Source: Bordetella petrii (GTDB lineage: Bacteria; Pseudomonadota; Gammaproteobacteria; Burkholderiales; Burkholderiaceae_B). From it: a stretch of 64,000 nt of DNA. The notes beneath the pieces are model-generated. The model had not been told where the DNA came from, did no database searches, and saw only the letters and a program-made list of their open reading frames with translations. The DNA lies in the NCBI GenBank assembly GCA_017745595.1, contig WMBV01000004.1, forward strand, positions 1-64,000. The letters run 5' to 3'. The translations under genes and the position numbers were made by a program. The first letter of the stretch is position 1; each line of letters starts with the position of its first letter. Shown one piece after another: positions 42,832 through 50,634 of the stretch.

Positions 42832-43791
42832 ATGAACCGATTGCCATGGCTGGGCGCGCTGCTATGCGCGGCCCTGCTGCTGCCGGCCGCGCAGGCGGCC
42901 TACCCCGACAAGCCCATCCGCCTGATCGTTTCGTTTCCGCCCGGCAGCGGCACCGACAGCAACGCGCGCTACGTGGCGCAGCAGATGGAGGCCCGGCTGG
43001 GCGTGCCGGTCTCGGTGGAAAACCGCCCGGGCGGCAACAGCTTCATCGCCGCGCAGGCCGCGGCCACGGCGGCGCCCGACGGCTATACGCTGCTGCTGGC
43101 CAGCAATTCGCCGGTGGCCACCAATGTGGCCATGTTCAAGCAGCTGCCTTATGACCCGGTCAAGGATTTCGCGCCGGTGGCGCGGCTGGGCTACGGCGCC
43201 ATGGCATTGGCCGTGCAGGCCGATTCCCCCTACAAGACCGTGGCCGACCTGGTCGAGGCGGCGCGCCGCGAGCCCGGCAAGCTGAACTATGGCAGCGGCA
43301 GCGCGTCGTACCAGATCGCCACCGAGCTGTTCCTGTCGATGGCCGGCATCAAGGCCACGCAAGTGCCGTACAAGGGGGCCGCGCCCGCGCTGACCGACCT
43401 GGCGGGCGGGCAGGTGGACCTGGTGTTCGCCGATTACGGCGCGGTGATTCCGTTCGTGCAGGCCGGCAAGATGCGCCTGCTGGCCGTGACGGGGCATGAG
43501 CGCCTGCGCAGCGCGCCCGACGTCCCCACCTTGCAGGAATCGGGTTTCGACGGCTACTACATGGTGAACTGGACCGCGGCGTTCGCGCCGGCCCGCACGC
43601 CGGCCCCCGTCATCGACAAGCTGTCGCGCACGCTGGTCGATATCTACCGCACGGCCGATGCCGAAGCCTTCCTGGCGCGCACCAGCTGGGAAGCATTTCC
43701 CGCGGGGCCCGACGAATTGGGCGAGTTCCAGCGCGCCGAAATCCGCAAATGGGCGGCGGCGGCCGAACGGGCCGGCATCCCCAAGCAATAG
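42832..43791 (+). CDS. Bug-family periplasmic solute-binding protein
   Basis: A 319-aa TctC/Bug receptor. Signal peptide cleaved near PAAQA, then LIVSFPPGSGTDSNARYVAQ, APDGYTLLLASNS and VPYKGAAPALTDLAGGQVD. AGGAGA is 9 nt before the ATG. It is downstream of the LysR gene on the same strand by 72 nt. A second receptor near the CaiB module may serve the same regulon (inference). Confidence 0.93.
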   Translation: MNRLPWLGALLCAALLLPAAQAAYPDKPIRLIVSFPPGSGTDSNARYVAQQMEARLGVPVSVENRPGGNSFIAAQAAATAAPDGYTLLLASNSPVATNVAMFKQLPYDPVKDFAPVARLGYGAMALAVQADSPYKTVADLVEAARREPGKLNYGSGSASYQIATELFLSMAGIKATQVPYKGAAPALTDLAGGQVDLVFADYGAVIPFVQAGKMRLLAVTGHERLRSAPDVPTLQESGFDGYYMVNWTAAFAPARTPAPVIDKLSRTLVDIYRTADAEAFLARTSWEAFPAGPDELGEFQRAEIRKWAAAAERAGIPKQ

Positions 43792-43811
43792 CGGGCGGCG
43801 GCCTGGGCGCG

Positions 43812-43878
43812 GGTGTCGGGCTCGGCTCCGCAGGTGTCAGACACCGATGCCCCAACCGCTTCTGCACACGGCGGTGTC
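43812..43878. repeat. Paired palindromic repeat, degraded copy 5
   Basis: Hairpin 1 (43812-43845) begins GGTGTC and ends GTGTCAGACACC with an altered middle. After a 26-nt linker the second hairpin begins GGTGTCAG (43871-43878) and breaks off. It lies between convergent Bug and tautomerase genes, 7 nt from the tautomerase stop. Confidence 0.7.
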
Positions 43879-43884
43879 AGGGGG

Positions 43885-44259
43885 CTAACGGCCCGCCGCC
43901 AGCGCGGTGATGCCGCCCGCCACGCCCATGTCGGTCTTGGGCACGTCGGTGATGATGACCCGCACGTCCTGTTCCGAGATCCCGATGCTGGCGTTCACGG
44001 CGCGGCTCAGCGCGGCGATCAGCGCGGCTTTCTTGTCGTCGGTGCGGCCCGCGATCAGGCGCGCCTGCACCAGTGCCATGGCCTTGCCGATTTCGCCCGC
44101 CACGATCACGTGCGCCGGGTCGGCTTCGTCGAGCACGATGCGCACCGAGGGCAAGGGCGCCGCGATGCTGTCGACCACGGCCTGCGAGCAGTTCTTGAGC
44201 AGGCTGGTCTTCTGGGCGGCGCTGTGGCCTTGCATGATCTGGACGTTCAGTATGGGCAT
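43885..44259 (-). CDS. Fused (tandem) 4-oxalocrotonate-tautomerase-like protein
   Basis: A 124-aa protein of two similar beta-alpha-beta units about 60 residues apart. Unit 1 starts PILNVQIMQGHSAAQKTSLL after Met1, so Pro2 becomes the N-terminal catalytic base. Unit 2 is ALVQARLIAGRTDDKKAALI from residue 62, where Ala stands in place of Pro. Only one active site per fused chain is expected, as in other fused tautomerases. It would tautomerise or hydrate an unsaturated acid. Divergent from the crotonase-thiolase pair across a 231-nt gap with a LysR-type box. Confidence 0.85.
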   Translation of the reverse strand: MPILNVQIMQGHSAAQKTSLLKNCSQAVVDSIAAPLPSVRIVLDEADPAHVIVAGEIGKAMALVQARLIAGRTDDKKAALIAALSRAVNASIGISEQDVRVIITDVPKTDMGVAGGITALAAGR

Positions 44260-44349
44260 GGCGGTTCCTGGTAGCGGGCGGGCCGGCGGCCCGCCCGGGG
44301 AGGGCGGATGCGGGCATCATAGCAATCCGCGTCGGGGCGCGCGCCGGCC

Positions 44350-44372
44350 GGCGATACCGCAACGGTATCGCC
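44350..44372. promoter_or_regulatory. LysR-type box ATAC-N7-GTAT in divergent promoter
   Basis: Perfect 10-nt arms GGCGATACCG (44350-44359) and CGGTATCGCC (44363-44372) around CAA. The core ATACCGCAACGGTAT matches the LysR consensus ATAC-N7-GTAT exactly. A further inverted pair CTGCCTA (44376-44382) / TAGGCAG (44420-44426) follows. The rest of the 231-nt gap between the tautomerase and crotonase genes shows no gene. Confidence 0.7.
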
Positions 44373-44490
44373 CCGCTGCCTAAACAGTATTGGACGCGCG
44401 GCGCGTGTCGCGCATACGCTAGGCAGGGCCACGACCGCGTCCGCCGTCTGCGGGGCGCGCAACCACTTTTATGACGAGGCGATTGCCGGC

Positions 44491-45285
44491 ATGAGCGACC
44501 TATTGCATTACGAACAAGACGACGACGGTATCGTCGTGCTGACCCTGGACCATCCGGAAACCCGCAATGCCCTCACGGGCAACGGCATGGTCGATGCCTT
44601 GCTGCAGGCCTGCGCCCGCATCGAAAGCGATGCCTCGGTGCGCGTGGTCGTGCTGACGGCGCGCGGGCGCGCGTTTTCGTCAGGCGGCAATATCAACGAC
44701 ATGCAGCGCCAGATCGGCCCCGAGGTCGGCGGGACCGCCTTGCGGCAAGAGTACCGCCATGGCATCCAGCGCCTGCCGGCCGCGTTTCACGCGCTCGAGG
44801 TGCCGACCATCGCCGCGGTCAACGGGCCGGCCATCGGCGCCGGCTGCGACCTGGCCTGCATGTGCGACATGCGCATCGCGGCCGAGCAGGCCAGTTTTGC
44901 CGAAAGCTTCGTCAAGCTGGGCATCGTGCCCGGCGACGGCGGCGCCTGGTTCCTGCCGCGGCTGATCGGCATGGCGCGCGCGGCCGAGATGTCGTTCACC
45001 GGCGATGCGATCGACGCGGCCACCGCGCTGGACTGGGGCCTGGTGTCGCGCGTGGTGTCCGCCGACGAGCTGCTGCCGCAGGCACGCGCGCTGGCGCTGC
45101 GCATCGCCGCCAATTCGCCCGACGCGGTGCGGCTGACCAAGCGCCTGCTGCGCGAAGGCCAGCACACCCGCCTGGATACGCTGCTGGAACTGTCGGCCGC
45201 GTATCAGGCGCTGGCGCACAAGACTCCCGAGCACGCCCGCGCGGTGGCCGATTTCGCCGCGCGGCGCGCGGCCAAGCAGCGTTGA
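44491..45285 (+). CDS. Enoyl-CoA hydratase/isomerase family protein
   Basis: A 264-aa crotonase. The oxyanion segments are GRAFSSGGNINDM near residue 58 and NGPAIGAGCDLACMCDMRIA near 111. The first canonical Glu is Asp (GAGCD). SFAESFVKLGIVPGDGGAWF carries an Asp where PaaG-type isomerases have their catalytic Asp. FLPRLIG supports the same subgroup. GAGG about 10 nt before ATG is a weak ribosome site. It is followed 87 nt later by a thiolase, so the pair could complete a beta-oxidation-like route. Confidence 0.9.
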   Translation: MSDLLHYEQDDDGIVVLTLDHPETRNALTGNGMVDALLQACARIESDASVRVVVLTARGRAFSSGGNINDMQRQIGPEVGGTALRQEYRHGIQRLPAAFHALEVPTIAAVNGPAIGAGCDLACMCDMRIAAEQASFAESFVKLGIVPGDGGAWFLPRLIGMARAAEMSFTGDAIDAATALDWGLVSRVVSADELLPQARALALRIAANSPDAVRLTKRLLREGQHTRLDTLLELSAAYQALAHKTPEHARAVADFAARRAAKQR

Positions 45286-45372
45286 TCCGCCTTCCTGCCG
45301 GCCGGCCGGCACAGAGTTATCATTTACTGTTCTTGCCGGTATGGTGCCGGCATGCCGGACTGGAGAAACACC

Positions 45373-46554
45373 ATGAATGAAGTCGTTATCGCCGCCGCCG
45401 CCCGCACCGCCATCGGTGATTTCGGCGGCGCCCTGAAAGATGTGCCGCCCATCGACCTGGGCGCGGCGGTCATCAAGGAAGCGCTGGCGCGCGCCGCCGT
45501 GGCCGGCACCGAGGTCGGCCACGTCGCCGTGGGCCACGTCATCAATACCGAACCGCGCGATATGTATTTGTCGCGGGTGGCCGCCATGAACGCCGGCATC
45601 GTCAAAGAAACGCCGGCGTTCAATGTCAATCGCCTGTGCGGCTCGGGCCTGCAGGCCATCGTGTCGGCCGCGCAAACCATCATGCTGGGCGATGCCGAGA
45701 TCGCGGTGGGCGCCGGCGCCGAAAGCATGAGCCGCGCGCCGTATATCGCGTCCGCGCAGCGCTGGGGCGCCCGCATGGGCGACGCCGCAATGGTCGACAT
45801 GATGACCGGCGCGCTGTCCGACCCGTTCGGCCGCATGCACATGGGCGTCACCGCCGAAAACGTGGCCGCCAAGTTCGGCATCAGCCGCGCCGACCAGGAC
45901 GCCCTGGCCGCCGAATCGCACCGCCGCGCGGCGGCGGCCATCGAAGCCGGGCATTTCCGCGAGCAGATCGTGCCGATCGTCATAAAAACGCGCAAGGGCG
46001 AGGTCACGTTCGACACCGACGAGCACGTGCGGCGCGACGTCACGGCGGAAAGCCTGGCCGGCCTGCGGCCCGTGTTCAAGAAAGAGAACGGCACGGTCAC
46101 CGCCGGCAATGCCTCGGGCCTGAACGACGGCGCCGGCGCGGTGGTCCTGATGAGCGCTGCCGCCGCCCAGCGGCGCGGCGTCAAGCCGCTGGCGCGCCTG
46201 GTGGCCTATGCGCACGCGGGCGTCGATCCCGACATCATGGGCATCGGCCCCGTGCCCGCCACGCAGGCGGCGCTCAAGCGCGCCGGACTCACCGTCGACC
46301 AGCTCGACGTCATCGAGGCCAATGAAGCCTTCGCCGCGCAGGCCTGCGCCGTGTCGCGCGAACTGGGCTTCGATCCGGCCAAGGTCAACCCCAACGGCAG
46401 CGGCATCAGCCTGGGGCACCCCATCGGCGCCACCGGCGCCATCATTACCGTGAAGGCCCTGTACGAGCTGCAGCGCGTGAACGGACGCTACGCCCTGGTC
46501 ACCATGTGCATCGGGGGCGGGCAGGGCATCGCCGCGGTGTTCGAGCGCGTGTAG
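45373..46554 (+). CDS. Acetyl-CoA acyltransferase (thiolase)
   Basis: A 393-aa type II thiolase. The nucleophile is Cys89 in NVNRLCGSGLQAI, with GHPIGATGA near residue 348 (His) and VTMCIGGGQG near 378 (second Cys). It cleaves or forms beta-ketoacyl-CoA. GGAG 7 nt before ATG 45373 decides the start over an ATG at 45352. It ends 47 nt before a palindromic repeat pair. Confidence 0.95.
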   Translation: MNEVVIAAAARTAIGDFGGALKDVPPIDLGAAVIKEALARAAVAGTEVGHVAVGHVINTEPRDMYLSRVAAMNAGIVKETPAFNVNRLCGSGLQAIVSAAQTIMLGDAEIAVGAGAESMSRAPYIASAQRWGARMGDAAMVDMMTGALSDPFGRMHMGVTAENVAAKFGISRADQDALAAESHRRAAAAIEAGHFREQIVPIVIKTRKGEVTFDTDEHVRRDVTAESLAGLRPVFKKENGTVTAGNASGLNDGAGAVVLMSAAAAQRRGVKPLARLVAYAHAGVDPDIMGIGPVPATQAALKRAGLTVDQLDVIEANEAFAAQACAVSRELGFDPAKVNPNGSGISLGHPIGATGAIITVKALYELQRVNGRYALVTMCIGGGQGIAAVFERV

Positions 46555-46601
46555 GCCGCGCCGGCGGCACCGGGCGGCTCGTGCCAGGCGTGCCAGGGCC
46601 A

Positions 46602-46692
46602 GGTGTCCGGCTCCCGCAGGGTGTCGGACACCGATGGGTGGGCAAGCCGCCGCGATACGGCGGTGTCTGACACCCTGCGGGAGTCAGACACC
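46602..46692. repeat. Paired palindromic repeat, copy 6
   Basis: Hairpin 1 (46602-46632) has arms GGTGTCCGGC / GTCGGACACC, with one compensated change and one G-T pair. Hairpin 2 (46662-46692) is consensus GGTGTCTGAC / GTCAGACACC with inner CCC-TGC-GGG. The linker is 29 nt. It lies between the convergent thiolase and Bug genes. Confidence 0.92.
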
Positions 46693-46721
46693 TGAATCAC
46701 CTGAGTACACCGTAATGCCGA

Positions 46722-47741
46722 TCATTCGGCCTTGGCGTTGATGGCCTGAACGATGTCCGCCTGCCGGCGGGTTTCGGTCTTGATGTAGTCGCGCAAGAAC
46801 TGCGCCGAACCGCCTTCGACCGTGATGCCGCTGGCTTCGAGCCGCGCTTTCACCTGGGGGTCTTTCAATACTTCATTCGCCACGGCGTTGAGTTTGTCGA
46901 GCACCGGCTGGGCCACTCCCGCGGGGGTCAGCAGCGCGAAGCAGGTATCGCTGACCAGGTCCGGCATGCCCAGTTCGCTGGTGCTGGGCACCTGCGGCAG
47001 CACCGGCGAGCGGGTCTTCGACATCACCGCCAGTCCTTTCACGCGCCCGTCCTTGACGTACGGGGCCATCATGATCACCAGCGGCAGCATCGAATCCAGC
47101 TGGCCGGACAAGAGATCGTTCGTCGCGACGCCGGGCGACGTATAAGGCACGTGCACCAGCTTTGCACCGGTTTCTTTCTGGATCATCGCGCCGGCAATGT
47201 GCCACGAACTGCCCGTGCCGGTCGATCCATACGTCAAGCCCTGCGGCCGGCTCGTGGCCAGCTCGATATAGTCTTTCAGGCTTTTCACGGGCAGGTCTTT
47301 ATTGACCGCCACGATGTTCGGCACGCATCCCACTTTCGTGATGGGCGAGAAATCTTTCTGCGAATCGAAGCTCAGGTCTTTGTAGAGCGCCATGTTGGTG
47401 GCCAGCGGGCCGGTCCAGCTCAACAAGAGGGTGTAGCCGTCGGATCCGGCTCTTGCCGCTTCGGCCATGCCCACGTTGCCGCCCGCGCCGGGGCGGTTCA
47501 GCACGGCGATGGGCTGCCCCAGGCGTTTCGACATTTCGTCGGCCAGCAGGCGCGCCGTCGGATCCGACGATCCGCCCGGCGCCGCCGGCAGAATCAGCCG
47601 CAAAGGCCTGGCCGGCCAATCGTCGGCCGCCCATGCCGAAGCGCCGCAGGCCAGCGCCAGCAACGGCGCCAGGCCCGCCAGCGCGGCCTTTCTGATCCGG
47701 GGGGCAACCCCCGGTGCTGTGCGGATAGGGTTCTGCTTCAT
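46722..47741 (-). CDS. Bug-family periplasmic solute-binding protein
   Basis: A 339-aa TctC/Bug receptor with a longer N-terminus (about 38 residues up to SAWA). Then LILPAAPGGSSDPTARLLAD, GSDGYTLLLSWTG and VPYTSPGVATNDLLSGQLD. The usual PFPxGG is PAAPGG here. It follows the AtuA gene by 70 nt on the same strand and is probably its transport partner. Confidence 0.92.
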   Translation of the reverse strand: MKQNPIRTAPGVAPRIRKAALAGLAPLLALACGASAWAADDWPARPLRLILPAAPGGSSDPTARLLADEMSKRLGQPIAVLNRPGAGGNVGMAEAARAGSDGYTLLLSWTGPLATNMALYKDLSFDSQKDFSPITKVGCVPNIVAVNKDLPVKSLKDYIELATSRPQGLTYGSTGTGSSWHIAGAMIQKETGAKLVHVPYTSPGVATNDLLSGQLDSMLPLVIMMAPYVKDGRVKGLAVMSKTRSPVLPQVPSTSELGMPDLVSDTCFALLTPAGVAQPVLDKLNAVANEVLKDPQVKARLEASGITVEGGSAQFLRDYIKTETRRQADIVQAINAKAE

Positions 47742-47811
47742 CAGTTGTCTCCGTGATGTGGGTTAGGTATCCCATCGAGTCGTGCCGCGGCCTGCCGTTC
47801 GCCCGCCTGCG

Positions 47812-49173
47812 CTAGCCGCCTGTGTGCAGGCTTACCGTGAACGGCACGTGCCGGCGCGGAACCAGGGCCGAACTCAACCCCACCACGGGGCGCACCCGCG
47901 AGCCCGGAGAAGTGGTGGACCACTTGCCGGTTCCGTAGGTGCCGTTCACGGCCAGCGGGTCGACCTCTTTGCGCAGCTTGTCCGCTTCGGCGCGCGTATC
48001 CGTGCGCACCGCGATGCGCAGCACCACTTCGTAGGGCTCGGCCTGCGCGGGCGGCGTGGATTCGCGGTGCACGGCGTTCAGGCCCACGTAGTCCATGCGC
48101 ATCTCTTTGGCCCGCAGGCCGATCTTGCGGAAGCGTTCATGCAGGATCTGTTGCGTCAGCTGCGCCCGCGCCAGCGCGCCCGGCCCGGCGAACAGCACCA
48201 TTTCCTCGGTCATGAATCCTTCGTCCAGTCCGATCAGCGCCTTCAAGGTGTCCGTCTTCGGACGCCCCGCGCGGTCCACCAGAACCTCGACCCGGTCCGG
48301 TCCGGCCTGCCTGAACGACACCCGGGTCAGGTCCGCGATGCAGTCGGGGCAAAAGTAAGACGACGGGTCTTGCACCTCGTAGATCAGCTGCTCTTTGCAG
48401 GTGGCTTCGGACACCACGCCGCCGGTGCCGGGCAGCTTGGTAATGAACGCCGCGGCCTCGGTGACTTCGGCGATGGGCGCGCCGACATTGGCCAGGTCGG
48501 GCACGTCTTTATAGCCGGGGTCGGCGAAGTAGCCTCCGGTGATCTGGGTGCCGCATTCCATCAAGTGGCCGATGATCATGCCGCGCGCCATGGCGTGGCA
48601 ATCGTCGAAAGACCAGCCGAACTCGTGGGCCAGGGGGCCCAGGTACACGCACGCATCGGCCACCCGGGTCGTCACGACAACATCGGCGCCGTCCGCCAGG
48701 GCCTGTACGATGCCCTCGGCGCCCAGATAGACCTCGGCCGACAGGATGCGTTCGCGGGCTTCGGCGACGGGCCGGCCCGTTTCGGTGAAGCTGACGCCGA
48801 GCTCGGCGATGGATTGGTGCAGCACGCCTCCGGATACCGCGGCGACCTTCAGGCCCTCAATGCCCAGTTCCCGCGCCAGCTGCACCAGGCGCCGGGCCGC
48901 CGCGACGGGGTCGAGCCACCCCTGGTTGGTCACGATGCGGATGCCGTTGCGCTTGCAGTCTTGCAGAATGGGGCGCATGCGTTCGACCAGGTACGGGTCG
49001 TAGGGTACCGTCGATGCATCTTCCATCTTCGCTACCTGGGCCGCGCTCATCGTCACTTCGGACATGGAGTCGAAACACAGGTAATCGAGCTTGCCGCGCG
49101 CCACCAGATCGGGCGCATGATCGAAACGGTCGCGCGCCCAGGCGGCGCCGCATCCCAGCCTGATGGTTTTCAT
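47812..49173 (-). CDS. AtuA-family (DUF1446) protein
   Basis: A 453-aa protein of the acyclic-terpene-utilisation AtuA/DUF1446 family. It begins MKTIRLGCGAAWARDRFDHA and continues with LDYLCFDSMSEVTMS near 29. Family blocks follow, such as GADVVVTTRVADACVYLGPL near 162 and GHLMECGTQITGGYFADPG near 202. A Cys pair occurs in YFCPDC near 270. AtuA was named in Pseudomonas citronellolis citronellol/geranyl-CoA degradation, and its reaction is not established. Its ATG overlaps the stop of the small AtuA-domain gene (ATGA). Confidence 0.88.
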   Translation of the reverse strand: MKTIRLGCGAAWARDRFDHAPDLVARGKLDYLCFDSMSEVTMSAAQVAKMEDASTVPYDPYLVERMRPILQDCKRNGIRIVTNQGWLDPVAAARRLVQLARELGIEGLKVAAVSGGVLHQSIAELGVSFTETGRPVAEARERILSAEVYLGAEGIVQALADGADVVVTTRVADACVYLGPLAHEFGWSFDDCHAMARGMIIGHLMECGTQITGGYFADPGYKDVPDLANVGAPIAEVTEAAAFITKLPGTGGVVSEATCKEQLIYEVQDPSSYFCPDCIADLTRVSFRQAGPDRVEVLVDRAGRPKTDTLKALIGLDEGFMTEEMVLFAGPGALARAQLTQQILHERFRKIGLRAKEMRMDYVGLNAVHRESTPPAQAEPYEVVLRIAVRTDTRAEADKLRKEVDPLAVNGTYGTGKWSTTSPGSRVRPVVGLSSALVPRRHVPFTVSLHTGG

Positions 49174-49529
49174 GCGGCCTCCGCGCGCCGGGCCGAACGC
49201 TCGGCGGTATCCGCCGGCACGGTCACCGGCAAAGACAGCATCAGCGAAGCCAGTGCCTTGCCGGATTCTTCGAATGCCAGCGTACGCGAACGCCCCCCGT
49301 CGAGCGCGTTTTCCAGCACGAAATTCAGCGCGCCGATGGCCGGCAGCTCGTAGCGCCGTATCGTGCCCTTGGTGATCGGCCCGTACAGGCGGCGAACCGC
49401 CTCGACGGTGACCTGCTGCCGGATCAGCGGGTAAAGCGCGGGATCGTACGCAATGACCGAGACGTTCGAATCATTGCCTTTCTCGCCGGACCTGGCGTGT
49501 GCCAGTTCGCGCAGTGCGATGGTTTTCAT
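49170..49529 (-). CDS. AtuA-associated small domain protein
   Basis: A 119-aa protein matching the C-terminal ferredoxin-fold-like domain often fused to AtuA proteins. Conserved blocks are LRELAHARSGEKGNDSNVSV (residues 6-25), IKGT-like ITKGTIRRYELPAIGALNFV near 53, and ENALDGGRSRTLAFEESGKA. In the fused form it follows the main domain, but here it is a separate gene placed first. AAAGGG precedes ATG 49529, which fits the domain start better than the in-frame start at 49589. Confidence 0.85.
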   Translation of the reverse strand: MKTIALRELAHARSGEKGNDSNVSVIAYDPALYPLIRQQVTVEAVRRLYGPITKGTIRRYELPAIGALNFVLENALDGGRSRTLAFEESGKALASLMLSLPVTVPADTAERSARRAEAA

Positions 49530-49604
49530 GGATGGTCCCTTTCGCGCCGGCGAGGCGGGCCTCGGCGCAAGTTTTGCTGTTGCGGACAATCCTAACGGCC
49601 GGGC

Positions 49605-49633
49605 ATATATTAGTTAAATTAGATATTTTTCAA
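49605..49633 (-). promoter_or_regulatory. AT-rich promoter region of the AtuA operon
   Basis: Minus-strand -35 TTGAAA (49633-49628) and -10 ATATAT (49610-49605), spacer 17 nt, about 76 nt before the first gene. The palindrome ATTAATTAAT (49639-49648) sits just upstream of the -35 and could bind the LysR encoded next door. The direct repeat ATTAG-TTAA-ATTAG covers the spacer. Confidence 0.5.
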
Positions 49634-49710
49634 GAATAATTAATTAATCTTATTGATGGCCGGGCCAGCGGGCGGGCGGTGCCCTTCGGCCGTGCGTCGG
49701 TTGCAGCCCG

Positions 49711-50634
49711 TCAGTCGCGCAACGAGCGCAGGGCTTTCTCGGCCTTCAGCATGGCCATGAAGGCCTGGGTCGACGGCGGCATGGCCTTGTCTTTGCGCCG
49801 CACGATGCTGACTTGCCGGTCCAGTCCCGCGATGTCGACCGAGCGGGTCCGCAGGCGGGGGTCCAGCGCCAGGTCGAAACCGCTGGCGGGCAGCAGGGCG
49901 ATGCCCAGCCCCGCCTTGACCATGCCGATCGCCGTGGTGTTGTACGACGCCTGGCACGTGGCCACCGCAATCCGGCCCTGGGCCGCGAACGCCGTATCCA
50001 CCAGGCGCCGTACCGTGCTGCCGGGCGCCATCAGGATCAGGTCGTGCCTGCAGAGTTCGTCGATGTCGACGCGCTTGGCCTTGTGGACCGGATGGCCCGC
50101 CAGGTAGAGCAGGCAGATGGTTTCGCGCAGCAAGGGATGGATGGCCAGTTCCGGCGAGGGATGGGGAACATCCGTGATGCCGAAATCGACGTCGCCCCGA
50201 GTGACCATGGTGACGACTTGATCGCCCAGCCCATCGCTCAGCAGGAATGACACGCCGGGATGGTGGCGGCGGAATTCGGCGATGCGGCCGGGCAGGTACA
50301 GCGAGGCCACCGATGGCAGGCAGCCCAGCCGGACCGTGCCGGTGCGCTTGTAGCGCAGGTCTTGCGTCGCGCCCACGACGTCGTCCAGCTGTTGCAGCAT
50401 GGCCGACAGCACTGGCACCAGGTCGACGCCGATTTCGGTCAGGCGTAATTGGCGCGTGGTCCGGTCGAACAGCTTCAGGCCCAGCGACGCTTCCAGCGAG
50501 CGGATCTGCTGGGTCACCGCGGGCTGGGTACGATGCAGCACTTCGGCCGCCCGCGTGAAACTGCCGTAGCGGCTGACGGCCAGAAAGGCCCTGAGCTGCA
50601 ACAGCGAAATCTGGGGCGCGGCGCCCGCGTTCAT
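49711..50634 (-). CDS. LysR-family transcriptional regulator
   Basis: A 307-aa LysR regulator. HTH in residues 8-67 (SLLQLRAFLAVSRYGSFTRA, HRTQPAVTQQIRSLEASLGL), effector domain from about 95 (GTVRLGCLPSVASLYLPGRI). The ATG at 50634 overlaps the gamma-glutamyltransferase stop as ATGA, so it is translated with that gene. Its position just upstream of the AtuA operon, with an AT-rich palindrome between, suggests it activates AtuA-Bug (inference). Confidence 0.93.
   Translation of the reverse strand: MNAGAAPQISLLQLRAFLAVSRYGSFTRAAEVLHRTQPAVTQQIRSLEASLGLKLFDRTTRQLRLTEIGVDLVPVLSAMLQQLDDVVGATQDLRYKRTGTVRLGCLPSVASLYLPGRIAEFRRHHPGVSFLLSDGLGDQVVTMVTRGDVDFGITDVPHPSPELAIHPLLRETICLLYLAGHPVHKAKRVDIDELCRHDLILMAPGSTVRRLVDTAFAAQGRIAVATCQASYNTTAIGMVKAGLGIALLPASGFDLALDPRLRTRSVDIAGLDRQVSIVRRKDKAMPPSTQAFMAMLKAEKALRSLRD

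Noticed and set aside
22007-46692. CRISPR array
   Set aside because: The repeated units are palindromic, paired, and dispersed over 25 kb with other genes between. No regular spacers and no cas genes are present.
22007-46692. Insertion-sequence ends
   Set aside because: The units flank no transposase-like frame and no longer terminal inverted repeats; the hairpin pairs are complete by themselves.
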